Positions 7,674 to 17,987 are shown, counted from the stretch's first letter. The stretch: 64,000 nucleotides of DNA from Lactobacillaceae bacterium L1_55_11 (GCA_029433155.1 JAQYTT010000001.1:62001-126000); one strand, 5' to 3'. Program-made: numbers and translations. Notes: generated by a model not told the origin, from the sequence alone.

Positions 7674-9764
7674 TTATTCAATGGCGGCCTGTGGTTCCGT
7701 GCCATTTTCCATCAGTTCCAGGCTCTGGGCCTGGTTGATTTCATTAAAGAGGCGGTCAGCGAGGGCCGGTTTAATCCGACCGGCTGCCAGACCATTTTGA
7801 ACGAAGTCATACTCGTACTGGAAGGCCTGGATGAAGGCGCTGCTGTCAACTTCAATCTCGGGGCTTTGATAATGGCGTTGAACCCGCTGGAAGAACTCAT
7901 TCATCGTGTGCCGGACCCGGTCCAAATCGACATTGTCCCGGTGGGTGTTAGCCAGGCGCTCTCGCAGGATATCGTTTAAGTGGCGGTCAGTGGCCTGAGC
8001 CAGGTCCGTGTTTAAGGCCCGAATGAACTCCCAGTTATCCTGCCACTTTTTGGCCTGCTGGATGCGGGGGTTATCGTCACCACGCTGCAACTGCCGTTGG
8101 AAGTAGACCTGACGTTGGTGCTTGGTGAAGGTCCGGGTTTCGATGTGAAAAATTGTTTCATGGATGGCCCGGCGGACAAAGTGCCTAGAACGCAGCCAGA
8201 ACTGGTTTTTTTGCCGGTGCTGGAAGGTCCGTTGGAGCATTTGGTCGTAGAACTTAATCACTTCGGCCGGATAATGATCACTGACATAGTCACCGTGAAG
8301 ATAGTCTTCAGCGAAGGTGATTGTCTGGTCAAGTTCGTTTTGAAAGTCTTGGTCCGAAGAGGCCAGGTTATCATCGAGCGGGGTCCGTTTTTGGGACTGG
8401 AGCTGGGTACTAACCGCTTCCCGGACGGCATAATCGCTAACATTGTCCTGCAGTTTTAAGATGGCATAATCAATCATCTTATTGCGGACCTTGCGCAGTT
8501 CGTTTTCACTGTAAGCGGTCTTTTTAGCCGGCAAAATGAGGGGGAGAACCACCGCCGCCACGATCAAGCTGATAATAATGACCAGGCTGGCACAGATAAT
8601 GATTTCATCGCGGAAGGGGAAGGGCGCGCCGTTTAAAGTCCGCGGTAGGGAAAAGGCCATGGCCAGGGTGACGGCCCCGTGCACGCCACTGACGCCAAAG
8701 ACCTTGGCGTTTAGGTGGCGGAGGCGGCCCTCTCGCTTACCCATCAGCTGGTTGGTTTGCGGGTTCTTTTCAAAGCGGGCCCACACATAACGCCAGACCA
8801 GCATGAGAACGTAGATACCAACACTTAGCACCACCAAGGCCCAGCGTTCCCGCATGGTGAGCGCCATTAAGTGGTTGAAAACCGAAGGCAGGGATAGGCC
8901 CAACAGTAGGAAGACGATGTTGTTTAAAATCGCATTGATACTCTGCCAGAGAGTGGCCACCGTTAACTGGGCGTCAGTTGAAACCAGGCGGAGGCGCCGG
9001 CTTTCGATGTTGTGGACCAGACCACTGGCGACCACGGCCAAAATACCGGAAACGCCCAGGGACTCAGCCAGGAGGTAAATGGCAAAGGGCGTTAGGAGGT
9101 TAATGGGGATGGTTGTGACTAGCTTACTGATTGCCCGCAGGTTGAGTTTCATCCGCAGCGTGATTAACAGGAAGGAGCCAACGATACCAACGACAACACC
9201 GCCCACTGCCACAAAGAGGAAGTGACCCAGGCCATTAATCAGGGAAAAGTTACCAGCTTCTAGGACCGAGAGGGCTAGGTCTAACATGACTAAGCCGGTC
9301 GCATCATTAAAGAGGGATTCCAGCGACAAGGCCTCGTTAACACCACCGGGTACTGCCCGACCCTGGGTAATGGAATTAACGGCCACGGCGTCGGTCGGCA
9401 CCACAATGGCTGCCAGGGCGATTGCCAGTGGTAGGGTCCAATGGGTTTCAATTAAGGTCAGACCCGAAACTAGGACCGCCGTCAAAACCGCCAAGACGAC
9501 TGACAGCTTGATAATCATGCCAAAGCGGGCCCGGATGCGCCGGGCATCCTGAGCCTGTCCCTCGACAAACATGATCGGGGCGATGATGAGGAGCAGGAAA
9601 AGCTCCGGTTCTAGCGTGTAATTATGCAAGACCGGGGTAAAGGACAGGGCCACCCCAGTCAGAATCAGAATAAAGGCGTCCGGCACCTTGGGTAGGTAGG
9701 TTTTCACGATGTTGGCAAAGATTACACCAGTGATTAGTAGGGTAAATAGGTAAAAACTCGACAT
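7674..9764 (-). CDS. Na+/H+ antiporter, CPA1/NhaP family
   Basis: About 696 residues. The first ~400 hold some twelve membrane helices with the CPA1 core: AIVVPTDAVAVNSI contains the paired acidic region for ion exchange, SLFNDATGLVMLDLAL the conserved FNDxxG element, and GVSGVHGAVTLAMAFSLP a later conserved helix. The last ~290 residues are a hydrophilic cytoplasmic tail with helical, charged segments, longer than in minimal NhaP proteins and probably regulatory. The protein should expel Na+ (or K+) in exchange for protons. ATG 9764 is my start; a GTG three codons earlier is possible and neither has a strong ribosome site. Confidence 0.88.
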   Translation of the reverse strand: MSSFYLFTLLITGVIFANIVKTYLPKVPDAFILILTGVALSFTPVLHNYTLEPELFLLLIIAPIMFVEGQAQDARRIRARFGMIIKLSVVLAVLTAVLVSGLTLIETHWTLPLAIALAAIVVPTDAVAVNSITQGRAVPGGVNEALSLESLFNDATGLVMLDLALSVLEAGNFSLINGLGHFLFVAVGGVVVGIVGSFLLITLRMKLNLRAISKLVTTIPINLLTPFAIYLLAESLGVSGILAVVASGLVHNIESRRLRLVSTDAQLTVATLWQSINAILNNIVFLLLGLSLPSVFNHLMALTMRERWALVVLSVGIYVLMLVWRYVWARFEKNPQTNQLMGKREGRLRHLNAKVFGVSGVHGAVTLAMAFSLPRTLNGAPFPFRDEIIICASLVIIISLIVAAVVLPLILPAKKTAYSENELRKVRNKMIDYAILKLQDNVSDYAVREAVSTQLQSQKRTPLDDNLASSDQDFQNELDQTITFAEDYLHGDYVSDHYPAEVIKFYDQMLQRTFQHRQKNQFWLRSRHFVRRAIHETIFHIETRTFTKHQRQVYFQRQLQRGDDNPRIQQAKKWQDNWEFIRALNTDLAQATDRHLNDILRERLANTHRDNVDLDRVRHTMNEFFQRVQRHYQSPEIEVDSSAFIQAFQYEYDFVQNGLAAGRIKPALADRLFNEINQAQSLELMENGTEPQAAIE

Positions 9765-9817
9765 CAGGTCCACTTTCTCTTAAAAAATTTGAAATTTTAA
9801 CGGTATCGCGTGCGTTT

Positions 9818-9846
9818 ATTATAGGGCTATTTGAAGGGGCTGACAA
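9818..9846 (-). promoter_or_regulatory. promoter of the antiporter gene
   Basis: Minus-strand -35 TTGTCA (9846-9841), 17-base spacer, -10 TATAAT (9823-9818). Confidence 0.65.
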
Positions 9847-9892
9847 ATCGGTTGGTCTAGGTGAAAAATTTTTTTATTGTCGCTAACTTAGT

Positions 9893-9898
9893 TATAAT
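9893..9898 (+). promoter_or_regulatory. -10 element of the pepN promoter
   Basis: TATAAT lies 35 bases before the start codon. A T-rich run stands where the -35 should be, and no good -35 hexamer is visible. Confidence 0.5.
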
Positions 9899-9933
9899 GG
9901 GACCAACAATAAATAAGGAAAAGGTGGGATTTC

Positions 9934-12462
9934 ATGACAGCAATTGCCCGTTTTTATGAAGCATTTAAACCTAAGCACTACGACCTGTACCTCGACATTA
10001 GTCGCCAGGATAAGACGATTAAGGGTCATACTAAGATTTTTGGTGAGGCCCAATCTGAAACCGTGGCCCTCCACCAGCACGATTTAAAAATTGAAGAACT
10101 CCTCGTTGATGGGGAAAAGGTACCCTTTGAGGTTGAAAATGCCGAGGATGCCGTCCGTTTTCCAGTCGGTAAGACCGGTGAAATCACGATTGATGTGACT
10201 TACTCAGCGCCTTTGACCGACAACATGAACGGGATTTATCCTTCTTATTTCAAGGTCGATGGCGTAGAAAAGCAGCTGGTCAGCACCCAGTTTGAAACTT
10301 ACTTTGCCCGCCAGGCCTTTCCAAGTATCGATGAACCAGAGGCCAAGGCAACCTTTAGCCTGGCCCTGAAGTTTGATGAGCAGCCCGGTGAGATGGCGAT
10401 TGCCAACATGCCAGAGGACCATGTGACCGACGGGGTGCACTACTTTGAAACCACGGTGAAGATGTCCACCTACCTGGTGGCCTTTACCTTTGGTGAAATG
10501 CAAAACAAGCAGACCGAGACCCAGAGTGGTGTCAAAGTCGGCGTCTTTGCAACCAAGGCCCACCCCGACACGGATTTGGACTTTGCCCTAGACATTGCTA
10601 AGCGCTCAATCGAGTTCTATGAAGATTACTATCAGACTGAATATCCACTGCCCCATTCCTGGCAGGTGGCCCTGCCCGATTTCTCAGCTGGAGCCATGGA
10701 AAACTGGGGAATGGTGACCTACCGGGAAGCCTACCTACTCTTAGATCCAAAGAATACCGCTCTGGGCGTTAAGCAGGTTGTGGCCACTGTGATTGCCCAT
10801 GAGCTGGCTCACCAGTGGTTTGGCGACCTAGTGACGATGAAGTGGTGGGATGAACTCTGGTTAAATGAGAGTTTCGCCAACATGATGGAGTACGTGGCCG
10901 TTGATGCCCTGGAACCCGACTGGCACATTTGGGAAACCTTTAATGCCAGCGATGTCCAGGCTGCTTTGAGGCGCGATGCCATCGAAGGGGTGCAGTCCGT
11001 CCATGTGGCGGTTAATCACCCTGAAGAAATTGATGCCCTCTTTGACCCTGCCATTGTCTATGCCAAGGGGGCCCGCCTGCTGGTGATGGTCCGGGCCTTT
11101 ATCGGTGATGATGCTCTGCGGCGCGGTTTGAAAGCCTACTTTGAAAAGATGCGCTATGGCAATGCTAGTGGGGATGATCTCTGGGATGCCCTCGGTCACG
11201 CTGCTGGTCAGGATTTGACCAGCATGATGAAGACCTGGTTGCAGCAACCTGGCTACCCAGTGGTTTCGGCTAAGGTTGAAAACGGACACCTGGTCCTTAG
11301 CCAGCACCAATTTAACATTGGCCCAGCCGCTGACGCTGATCGCCGCTGGCAGATTCCGCTTAACAGCAACATTCCAGATGCGCCTAAGGTCATGAAGGAA
11401 GCTAGTTTGGACCTGGGTGACTACCAGGAGTTGGCCGCTAAGACCGATGGCCCAATCCGTTTGAATGTTGGTAACGCTGCCCACTTTATCGTCCACTACG
11501 ATGAAACCTTGGCCAAGGCCATTGAAGACGACCTGGATAACTTGGACCCAATTAGTCAGGCCCAGCAGCTGCAAGACCGGCTGCTCCTAGCCCAGGCTGG
11601 TCAGGGACGGTATGCCGACTTACTGCCACTGCTAACTAGCTTTGCCAATAGTAAGTCCGCCCTGGTTAACGACCTGGGTTACCAGGCCATCGGCCAACTG
11701 AAGTTCTTTGTTAGCGCGGGTAGTCCCGAAGAAACCCAGCTACGCCAGCTAGTCCAAAGCTTGACTGGCCAGCAGTTGGCCCGCCTTGGTTGGCTACAGA
11801 CTGACAGTGACAGCAATGATGACCGCCTAATTCGGCCATTGATTTTGTCAGCTGCGGTTTACGGTCGGGCACCGGAAGCTATTGAGGCGGCCCATGACCT
11901 CTTTGAAAAGTACCGTGATGATTTGACCAAGTTGCCCGCCGAAGCCCGGCCAGCAGTTTTGACCAATGAAATCGAAAACTATAACAGTCAGGCCATCTTT
12001 GACCTGTTGCTTAATCTTTATCAAAACACGGCCACGGCTAGTTTGAAGAGCGACATCCAGGCCGCCCTGACAACCACGCCGGACGCCAAGCAGGTTAACC
12101 AGGCAATTGGTGACTTCCAGACCGCCACGGTCATTAAGCCCCAAGACCTGCGCCGTTGGTTTGAAGGCTACTTGCGTAACCCAGTCGGTCAGCAGGCGGC
12201 CTGGGATTGGATTCGCGACCAGTGGTCTTGGCTGGAAGAAAAGCTCGGTGGCGACATGGAGTTCTCCAGTTACGTTACGGTTATCAGCCGGGTCTTCCAC
12301 ACGGCTGAGCGCCTGAACGAGTTTGAGGCCTTCTTTGATCCTAAGATTGAACAGCCTGGTTTAACGCGTGAAATTCAAATGGACCGCGACATCATCGCTA
12401 GCCGGGTCCAAGTCATCGCTGACCAGCAAGAAAGCCTATTTAAAGCCCTAGAAGCTCACTAG
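9934..12462 (+). CDS. pepN: aminopeptidase N, M1 family
   Basis: 842 residues, the normal length for lactobacillal PepN. Substrate-anchoring GAMENWG is near residue 250. The zinc site HELAHQWFGD (about residue 289) is followed 18 residues later by the third ligand in WLNESFA, giving the HExxH-x18-E motif of gluzincins. The catalytic tyrosine is expected in the AIVYAKGARLL region. A long helical C-terminal domain follows. It is a cytoplasmic broad-specificity metallopeptidase that trims N-terminal residues from imported peptides, feeding amino-acid needs. AAGGAAAAGG precedes the ATG. It stands alone with its own promoter. Confidence 0.97.
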   Translation: MTAIARFYEAFKPKHYDLYLDISRQDKTIKGHTKIFGEAQSETVALHQHDLKIEELLVDGEKVPFEVENAEDAVRFPVGKTGEITIDVTYSAPLTDNMNGIYPSYFKVDGVEKQLVSTQFETYFARQAFPSIDEPEAKATFSLALKFDEQPGEMAIANMPEDHVTDGVHYFETTVKMSTYLVAFTFGEMQNKQTETQSGVKVGVFATKAHPDTDLDFALDIAKRSIEFYEDYYQTEYPLPHSWQVALPDFSAGAMENWGMVTYREAYLLLDPKNTALGVKQVVATVIAHELAHQWFGDLVTMKWWDELWLNESFANMMEYVAVDALEPDWHIWETFNASDVQAALRRDAIEGVQSVHVAVNHPEEIDALFDPAIVYAKGARLLVMVRAFIGDDALRRGLKAYFEKMRYGNASGDDLWDALGHAAGQDLTSMMKTWLQQPGYPVVSAKVENGHLVLSQHQFNIGPAADADRRWQIPLNSNIPDAPKVMKEASLDLGDYQELAAKTDGPIRLNVGNAAHFIVHYDETLAKAIEDDLDNLDPISQAQQLQDRLLLAQAGQGRYADLLPLLTSFANSKSALVNDLGYQAIGQLKFFVSAGSPEETQLRQLVQSLTGQQLARLGWLQTDSDSNDDRLIRPLILSAAVYGRAPEAIEAAHDLFEKYRDDLTKLPAEARPAVLTNEIENYNSQAIFDLLLNLYQNTATASLKSDIQAALTTTPDAKQVNQAIGDFQTATVIKPQDLRRWFEGYLRNPVGQQAAWDWIRDQWSWLEEKLGGDMEFSSYVTVISRVFHTAERLNEFEAFFDPKIEQPGLTREIQMDRDIIASRVQVIADQQESLFKALEAH

Positions 12463-12479
12463 ACACCCCTGGTTAAATT

Positions 12480-12513
12480 AGAAAATCATCCTGGACCACT
12501 TGGTGATTTTCTT
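12480..12513 (+). terminator. weak terminator after pepN
   Basis: AGAAAATCA ... TGATTTTCT form a 9-bp stem with a 15-base loop. The following T-tract is poor, so termination may be partial. Confidence 0.45.
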
Positions 12514-12520
12514 ATCATAG

Positions 12521-12549
12521 TTGCTTTTTTATGAGTAAAATATTAGATT
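12521..12549 (+). promoter_or_regulatory. candidate promoter of the suf operon
   Basis: TTGCTT (12521-12526), 17 bases, TAGATT (12544-12549). TATAAA at 12552 is an alternative -10. Confidence 0.35.
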
Positions 12550-12577
12550 GTTATAAAAGTAATGCTGGGGGAGCACA

Positions 12578-13384
12578 ATGAAAACTTTAAAAGTTGAAAA
12601 TTTACACGTTAACGTCGCCGGTAAGGAAATCTTAAAGGGCGTTAACTTGACGGTGAACACGGGTGAAGTCCACGCCATCATGGGACCCAATGGAACTGGA
12701 AAGTCAACCCTGTCCCAGGCCATCATGGGCCACCCCGCCTACGAAATTACCGAGGGTAAAATTACCTTTGACGGCCAGGATTTGGCTGAGATGAGTGTCG
12801 ATGAACGTGCCCGGGCTGGCCTCTTCTTGGCCATGCAGTACCCCGCTGAAATTCAGGGGGTTACCAACGCTGAATTTATGCGGGCCGCGGTTAACGCTCG
12901 CCGGCCAGAAGACGACCAGATTGGCGTTTTGCCCTTTATGAAGGAACTCGATAAGAAGCGTGAGTTCCTGTCAATGAGTGCCGAAATGGCCAACCGTTAC
13001 CTAAACGAAGGGTTCTCTGGTGGTGAAAAGAAGCGCAATGAGATCCTGCAGATGATGATGATTCAGCCATCAATTGCCATCTTGGATGAAATTGATTCTG
13101 GTCTGGATATCGATGCCCTCAAGGTCGTTTCCCGCGGGGTGAACAGCATGAAATCTGACGACTTTGCGGTTTTGATGATTACCCACTACCAGCGCTTGCT
13201 GGACTACATTGTGCCTGACTTTGTCCATGTCATGATGGGCGGTCGGGTTGTCAAAACTGGTGGACCAGAAATGGCCCGCAAGCTGGAAGCCGAAGGTTAT
13301 GCTGGTCTGCGTGATGAGTTAGGCCTAGACATTGTCCTAACTGATGAAGATGCCGACGAAGACATTACGGGGGGTCTGATATGA
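12578..13384 (+). CDS. sufC: SUF Fe-S assembly ATPase SufC
   Basis: 268 residues. ABC-type ATPase: Walker A GPNGTGKST (near residue 35), signature motif LNEGFSGGEKKRNE, Walker B SIAILDEIDSGLD, and a switch histidine in MITHYQRLLDY. SufC joins SufB and SufD in the SufBC2D scaffold on which iron-sulfur clusters are built, driving the conformational change. It is first gene of the operon, preceded by GGGGGAG. Its stop overlaps the sufD start by four bases (ATGA), so translation is coupled. Confidence 0.97.
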   Translation: MKTLKVENLHVNVAGKEILKGVNLTVNTGEVHAIMGPNGTGKSTLSQAIMGHPAYEITEGKITFDGQDLAEMSVDERARAGLFLAMQYPAEIQGVTNAEFMRAAVNARRPEDDQIGVLPFMKELDKKREFLSMSAEMANRYLNEGFSGGEKKRNEILQMMMIQPSIAILDEIDSGLDIDALKVVSRGVNSMKSDDFAVLMITHYQRLLDYIVPDFVHVMMGGRVVKTGGPEMARKLEAEGYAGLRDELGLDIVLTDEDADEDITGGLI

Positions 13385-14559
13385 ACCAAGAAGTTATTGA
13401 GCAGCTCCCCCTGCCAGAGTTTGCCAAGGTTCGTTACCGTCCCTGGCACCTAGAGGACTTAGACGCCGGCCAGGGTAGCAGTCATAATCCCCACTTTGCC
13501 CATGATGGACAGACCGGGGCCGAGATTGCTGGTCAGGCAGTTGCCTTCCATCACTTGAGTGAAGAACTGCACGAAGCCGGGGTAATTGTTACCAATATTC
13601 AAAGTGCCCGGGAGGAATACCAGGACCTGGTTGATCAAGTCCTTGGCAAGGTCGTTGATCCTGGTCGGGATCGATTGACCGCTGCTAACTTTGACCAATT
13701 TAATACCGGTCTCTTTGTTTACATTCCAGCGGGTGTGACTGTTAAACCGGTTTTGCACCTATACTTGGATCACCTGGCTGAGAACGGGGACATGGCCGCC
13801 CACAACCTGGTCTACGTTGGCCGGGACAGTGAGGCGACGATTTTACAAGAAACCCACACCGTCGGTGAGGGGACTAGTAAGGTTTCAATTGTGACCGAGG
13901 TCCTAGCCGCCCGCAATGCCAAGTTGACTTATGCTAACTTGGATGCCCTCTCTGAAGACACGGCGGCCTTTATGCACCGCCAGTCTAATCTTCAAGACGA
14001 TGCTCGAGTGGACTGGGTTAACGCCGCCTTTAACGATGGGAATGTGATTGCTGGTTTAACCAGCAAGCTCATCGGCGAAGGGGCCCACACTGAGGCTAAA
14101 GTGGCGGCCTTTACCAACCGTAAGCAGGTGCAGGGCTTTAACACCGAATTGATTAACACCGGTCGCCATACTATCGCCCATATTTTCCAACGAGGGGTTA
14201 TCTTAAACTCTTCGAGCCTGATTTTTAACGGTATCGGCCGAATTATCAAGGGTGCCAAGGGTTCTGATGGTCAGCAGGAGTCACGAGTGTTGATGCTTTC
14301 CCGCCGTGGTCGTGGTGAGGCCAACCCCTTGCTGCTGATTGACGAAAACGACGTGACCGCTGGTCACGCCGCCTCAGTTGGTCAGGTTGACGATGAGCAG
14401 TTGTACTACCTGATGAGTCGGGGCCTGACCCAGCAAGTCGCCCGCAAGTTAGTCATCCGTGGTTTCATTGGCGAAATTTTGGCCAAGATTCCCGACCCAC
14501 AAACCCGGCAGGATCTCGTGAACCAAATCGAAAGAAAACTTGCCCATGAAAACGTATAA
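13381..14559 (+). CDS. sufD: SUF scaffold protein SufD
   Basis: 392 residues. It has the SufB/SufD core beta-helix domain in the second half: VLMLSRRGRGEANPLLLIDENDVTAGHAASVGQVDDEQLYY is the conserved region, here recognisable by the short string VTAGHAASVGQ, and the C-terminal ARKLVIRGFIGE. The N-terminal helical domain is divergent, as usual for SufD. It pairs with SufB on the SufC dimer. It overlaps sufC by 4 bases and sufS by 14. Confidence 0.95.
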   Translation: MNQEVIEQLPLPEFAKVRYRPWHLEDLDAGQGSSHNPHFAHDGQTGAEIAGQAVAFHHLSEELHEAGVIVTNIQSAREEYQDLVDQVLGKVVDPGRDRLTAANFDQFNTGLFVYIPAGVTVKPVLHLYLDHLAENGDMAAHNLVYVGRDSEATILQETHTVGEGTSKVSIVTEVLAARNAKLTYANLDALSEDTAAFMHRQSNLQDDARVDWVNAAFNDGNVIAGLTSKLIGEGAHTEAKVAAFTNRKQVQGFNTELINTGRHTIAHIFQRGVILNSSSLIFNGIGRIIKGAKGSDGQQESRVLMLSRRGRGEANPLLLIDENDVTAGHAASVGQVDDEQLYYLMSRGLTQQVARKLVIRGFIGEILAKIPDPQTRQDLVNQIERKLAHENV

Positions 14560-15766
14560 AAATGATTTCGACATTTTAAAAACTAAGGTGAATGACCAGC
14601 CACTGACCTACCTAGATAGTGGGGCGACTAGTCAAAAACCAAGGCAGGTGATTGAGGCCTTGGCGGATTATTATGAGCATGATAATGCCAATATCCACCG
14701 TGGGATTTACACCCTGTCACAGCGGGCGACCGACCACTACGAGGCAGCCCGGGATAAGGTTCAGCACTTTATCCACGCTGCCGACCGCCGTAGTATTATT
14801 TTTACCCGTTCGACGACTGAATCCTTAAACTGGTTGGCCCAGTCCTATGGTCCCGCTAATTTAAAGGCCGGCGATGAAATTTTGCTGACCTACATGGAGC
14901 ACCACTCAAATATCGTGCCCTGGCAGGTGCTGGCCCAAAGGGTTGGGGCCAAGCTGAAGTACGTGGCCCTAGACGACCAAGGCTTCTTGGACCTGGATGA
15001 CTTAAAGCGCCAGCTGTCCGATAAAACCAAGTTGGTGACTTTGACCCAGCTGTCCAATGTCTTGGGGGTTAAAACCCCAGTCAAGGAAGTGGTCAAGGCC
15101 GCCCACGCGGTCGGTGCCAAGGTAATCTTGGATGGTGCTCAAGGAGCGCCCCACATGCCGGTGGATGTAACTGACCTAGATGTCGATTTCTACGCCTTCT
15201 CAGGGCACAAGATGATGGGACCAACCGGGATTGGTGTCCTCTATGGCCGTTTGGAACTCTTAGACCAGATGCCACCGGCCCAGTACGGTGGGGAAATGAT
15301 TGAACGGGTAGGCTTGTATGAGTCAACCTATACTAAATTGCCAGAACGTTTTGAAGCCGGGACACCCAACATTGCCGGGGCCATTGGCCTTGGTGCGGCG
15401 GTGGACTACCTACAAAGCGTGGGCATGGAAACAGTTGAGGCGCACGAAGCTGAGTTAATGGCCTATGCCATGGACAAGTTGCAAGCCATAGATGGCTTGA
15501 CCATCTATGGTCCCAAAGACTCCAAGCAGCACCATGCCGTGATTGCCTTTAACCTGGCGGGGGTACATCCCCATGATGTGGCCACTATCTTAGACCAAAG
15601 TGGGGTAGAGGTCCGCGCCGGCCACCACTGCGCCCAGCCTTTGATGGATTATTTGGGCGTGACGGCAACGGTCCGGGCATCCTTTTACCTATACAATGAC
15701 CTGGCCGATATCGACCGCCTTGTGGATGCTTTGAAAGTGGCCCAGGAGTATTTTGCCTATGAGTAA
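14546..15766 (+). CDS. sufS: cysteine desulfurase SufS (class V aminotransferase fold)
   Basis: 406 residues from ATG 14546; an upstream in-frame TTG would add only two residues. PLP lysine lies in YAFSGHKMMGPTG and the active-site cysteine in RAGHHCAQP. The early YLDSGATSQKP and NIHRGIYTLS segments are classic SufS. It removes sulfur from cysteine as a persulfide and passes it to SufU, the next gene. The ribosome site is weak and the gene starts inside sufD, so translational coupling is likely. Confidence 0.96.
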   Translation: MKTYKNDFDILKTKVNDQPLTYLDSGATSQKPRQVIEALADYYEHDNANIHRGIYTLSQRATDHYEAARDKVQHFIHAADRRSIIFTRSTTESLNWLAQSYGPANLKAGDEILLTYMEHHSNIVPWQVLAQRVGAKLKYVALDDQGFLDLDDLKRQLSDKTKLVTLTQLSNVLGVKTPVKEVVKAAHAVGAKVILDGAQGAPHMPVDVTDLDVDFYAFSGHKMMGPTGIGVLYGRLELLDQMPPAQYGGEMIERVGLYESTYTKLPERFEAGTPNIAGAIGLGAAVDYLQSVGMETVEAHEAELMAYAMDKLQAIDGLTIYGPKDSKQHHAVIAFNLAGVHPHDVATILDQSGVEVRAGHHCAQPLMDYLGVTATVRASFYLYNDLADIDRLVDALKVAQEYFAYE

Positions 15767-16202
15767 CATGGATTTAGACAATTTATACCGGCAGGTCATT
15801 ATGGCTCATGCCCGCCAGCCCCATCACTACCATCCCATTGATGAGGACTTGCCCTACCAAGCACGGAAGTATAATCCCAGCTGCGGGGACATTATCCAGC
15901 TATCCGCCGATGTTTCGGACGGTAAGATTAGTGATGTGGCCTTTGATGGCAACGGCTGTGCCATTTCGATGGCCTCAGCCTCGATGATGACTGACGCGAT
16001 TGCTGGTGGTAGTATTGATGATGCCAAGCAGTTGAGTGCTGCCTTTTCAGCCATGTTTACCGATGAAAAGGCGCCCGACCCAGCCCTGGGTGACCTGGAA
16101 GTTTTGGCGGGGGTCCGCCAGTTCCCCACCCGAATTAAGTGCGCTACTTTAGCCTGGCATGCCCTCGATGACCTGTTAGACGAAGCAGAAAGGAGCCAGT
16201 AA
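15759..16202 (+). CDS. sufU: SufU sulfur-transfer protein
   Basis: 147 residues from ATG 15759, with AGGAG ten bases upstream inside sufS. The three zinc-binding cysteines of SufU are present: YNPSCGD (C plus the neighbouring D), GNGCAIS and RIKCATLAW. In Gram-positive SUF systems SufU is the zinc-dependent partner that accepts sulfur from SufS; the insert that distinguishes SufU from IscU scaffolds fits the [18 protein letters not shown] region. Overlaps sufS by 8 bases. Confidence 0.95.
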   Translation: MSNMDLDNLYRQVIMAHARQPHHYHPIDEDLPYQARKYNPSCGDIIQLSADVSDGKISDVAFDGNGCAISMASASMMTDAIAGGSIDDAKQLSAAFSAMFTDEKAPDPALGDLEVLAGVRQFPTRIKCATLAWHALDDLLDEAERSQ

Positions 16203-16203
16203 G

Positions 16204-17634
16204 ATGGAGATTGATCGTAAAGAAGCCCTGGAGAAAACCCGGGCCGCCATTGGTGCGGATAAGGAATATGAACATGGTTTTCAAGATGACTATGAAGCGG
16301 TGTATTCCACCGGTAAGGGTCTCGATGAAGACACAATCCGTAAGATTTCGGCTAAGAAAAATGAGCCGGAATGGATGCTGGACTTCCGTTTGAAAGCTTT
16401 TGAATCTTATAAGAAGATGCCCATGCAGGACTGGGGTCCTGATTTAAGTCAGATTAACTTTGACGATATTTACTATTACAACAAGCCTACCAACGAAAAG
16501 TACCGGGACTGGGACGAAGTGCCCCAGGAGTTAAAGGATACTTTCGAGCGTTTGGGTGTCCCTGAAGCCGAACGAAAGTGGCTGGCTGGTTCTTCCGCCC
16601 AGTACGAGTCCGAAGTGGTCTACCACCGGATGAAAGAAGAGTTCGCTAAGACTGGGATTGTCTTTACCGATACCGACACGGCCGTTCAGGAATATCCTGA
16701 ACTGGTTAAGGAGTACTTCGGTTCCCTGGTTAAGCCCACCAATAACAAGTTGGCGGCGCTAAACTCAGCCGCCTGGTCGGGTGGCACCTTCATTTACGTG
16801 CCAAAGGGTGTCCACGTGACGACGCCGATCCAGTCTTATTTCCGGATCAACACCGAAAACGAGGGACAGTTCGAGCGGACCCTGATCATCGTTGATGAAG
16901 GGGCCCACGTCGATTATGTTGAAGGCTGTTCAGCACCAATGTATTCGGGCGACTCCCTCCACGCCGCCGTGGTTGAGGTAATCGTTAAAAAGGACGGTTA
17001 CTGCCGTTACACGACCATCCAAAACTGGTCAAACAACGTTTACTCCCTGGAAACAAAACGGGCCGCTGCCCATGAAAACGCCACCATGGAATGGGTTGAT
17101 GGGAACTTTGGTTCCAAGACCACGATGAAGTATCCTTCCGTTTACCTGGAAGGGCAGGGGGCCCGTGGTACCATGCTTTCAATTGCCGTGGCCGGTGATG
17201 GCGTTACCCTCGATTCTGGGGCCAAGATGATTCACAATGCCAAGAACACTTCGTCCTCGATTATTTCCAAGTCAATTGCCCATGATGGTGGTTCGACAGA
17301 TTACCGTGGCACGGTGAAGTTTGGCCGTGAATCGGACGGCTCCTTTGCCCACGTTGAGTGTGACACCATCCTGGTTGATGACCAGTCCTCGGCCGATACG
17401 ATTCCGTATAACACGATTTTGAATGGAAACGTGTCCATGGAGCACGAGGCCAAGGTTTCCCGGGTGTCTGAAGAGCAACTTTATTACCTGATGACCCGTG
17501 GCATTTCAGCTGAAAAGGCCACCGAAATGATTGTCATGGGCTTCATTGAACCCTTTACCAAGGAGCTGCCAATGGAGTACGCCGTTGAACTTAACCGCCT
17601 GATGAAGTTTGAAATGATTGGGTCGGTAGGCTAA
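16204..17634 (+). CDS. sufB: SUF scaffold protein SufB
   Basis: 476 residues. It has the SufB N-terminal region ([13 protein letters not shown]), the core [20 protein letters not shown], and the C-terminal conserved stretch with [13 protein letters not shown]. SufB carries the site where the nascent cluster forms; CSAPMYS (near residue 242) and [15 protein letters not shown] (near 387) contain cysteine and glutamate residues conserved in SufB. AAAGGAG precedes ATG 16204. It is placed after sufU, as in other Bacilli. Confidence 0.97.
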   Translation: MEIDRKEALEKTRAAIGADKEYEHGFQDDYEAVYSTGKGLDEDTIRKISAKKNEPEWMLDFRLKAFESYKKMPMQDWGPDLSQINFDDIYYYNKPTNEKYRDWDEVPQELKDTFERLGVPEAERKWLAGSSAQYESEVVYHRMKEEFAKTGIVFTDTDTAVQEYPELVKEYFGSLVKPTNNKLAALNSAAWSGGTFIYVPKGVHVTTPIQSYFRINTENEGQFERTLIIVDEGAHVDYVEGCSAPMYSGDSLHAAVVEVIVKKDGYCRYTTIQNWSNNVYSLETKRAAAHENATMEWVDGNFGSKTTMKYPSVYLEGQGARGTMLSIAVAGDGVTLDSGAKMIHNAKNTSSSIISKSIAHDGGSTDYRGTVKFGRESDGSFAHVECDTILVDDQSSADTIPYNTILNGNVSMEHEAKVSRVSEEQLYYLMTRGISAEKATEMIVMGFIEPFTKELPMEYAVELNRLMKFEMIGSVG

Positions 17635-17942
17635 TGGCAGATAACATTGAAGCAGAGATTACCGAGGCCCTGACCACGGTCATTGACCCCGAGTTAAACA
17701 TCGACATTGTTAACCTGGGGTTCATTAACTGGATTAAGGTTGATGACCAGGGTTTGGCCACGATTAATATGACCTTAACCATGCTGGGCTGTCCGGTGAT
17801 GACGACCATCGAAGAGATGGTGGCCGACGCCTTAAAGATTGTGCCTGGGGTGGAAAGTACTAAGGTGGAACTGTCCTGGGAACCCGCTTGGACCATTGAA
17901 CGGATGACTCCTGCAGCCCGTGCCAGTCTTGGCCTATATTAA
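17634..17942 (+). CDS. MIP18/DUF59 (SufT-like) Fe-S assembly factor
   Basis: 102 residues, overlapping sufB by one base (TAATG). The MIP18/PaaD fold is shown by ALTTVIDPELNIDIVNLGFI and by TMLGCPVMTTIEEMV with its single conserved cysteine. Relatives (SufT, PaaD, CIA2) help deliver or mature Fe-S clusters. As last gene of the suf operon it most likely does the same. Targets in this window would include LeuC, which needs a 4Fe-4S cluster. Confidence 0.88.
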   Translation: MADNIEAEITEALTTVIDPELNIDIVNLGFINWIKVDDQGLATINMTLTMLGCPVMTTIEEMVADALKIVPGVESTKVELSWEPAWTIERMTPAARASLGLY

Positions 17943-17958
17943 AATTTGCAACTTTCGC

Positions 17959-17987
17959 TTGACAAATGATGAGTTGATTATTATAGT
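17959..17987 (+). promoter_or_regulatory. promoter of the leucine operon
   Basis: Consensus -35 TTGACA (17959-17964), 17-base spacer, -10 TATAGT (17982-17987). It drives the leader peptide and leuABCD. Confidence 0.85.

Noticed and set aside
10861-11574. Long open frame (237 codons) on the minus strand inside pepN
   Set aside because: It is fully antisense to a convincing M1 aminopeptidase, has no ribosome site and no recognisable domain; high GC at codon positions creates such shadows.
11848-12300. 150-codon minus-strand frame in the 3' half of pepN
   Set aside because: Shadow of the coding strand; composition is a reverse image of PepN codons.
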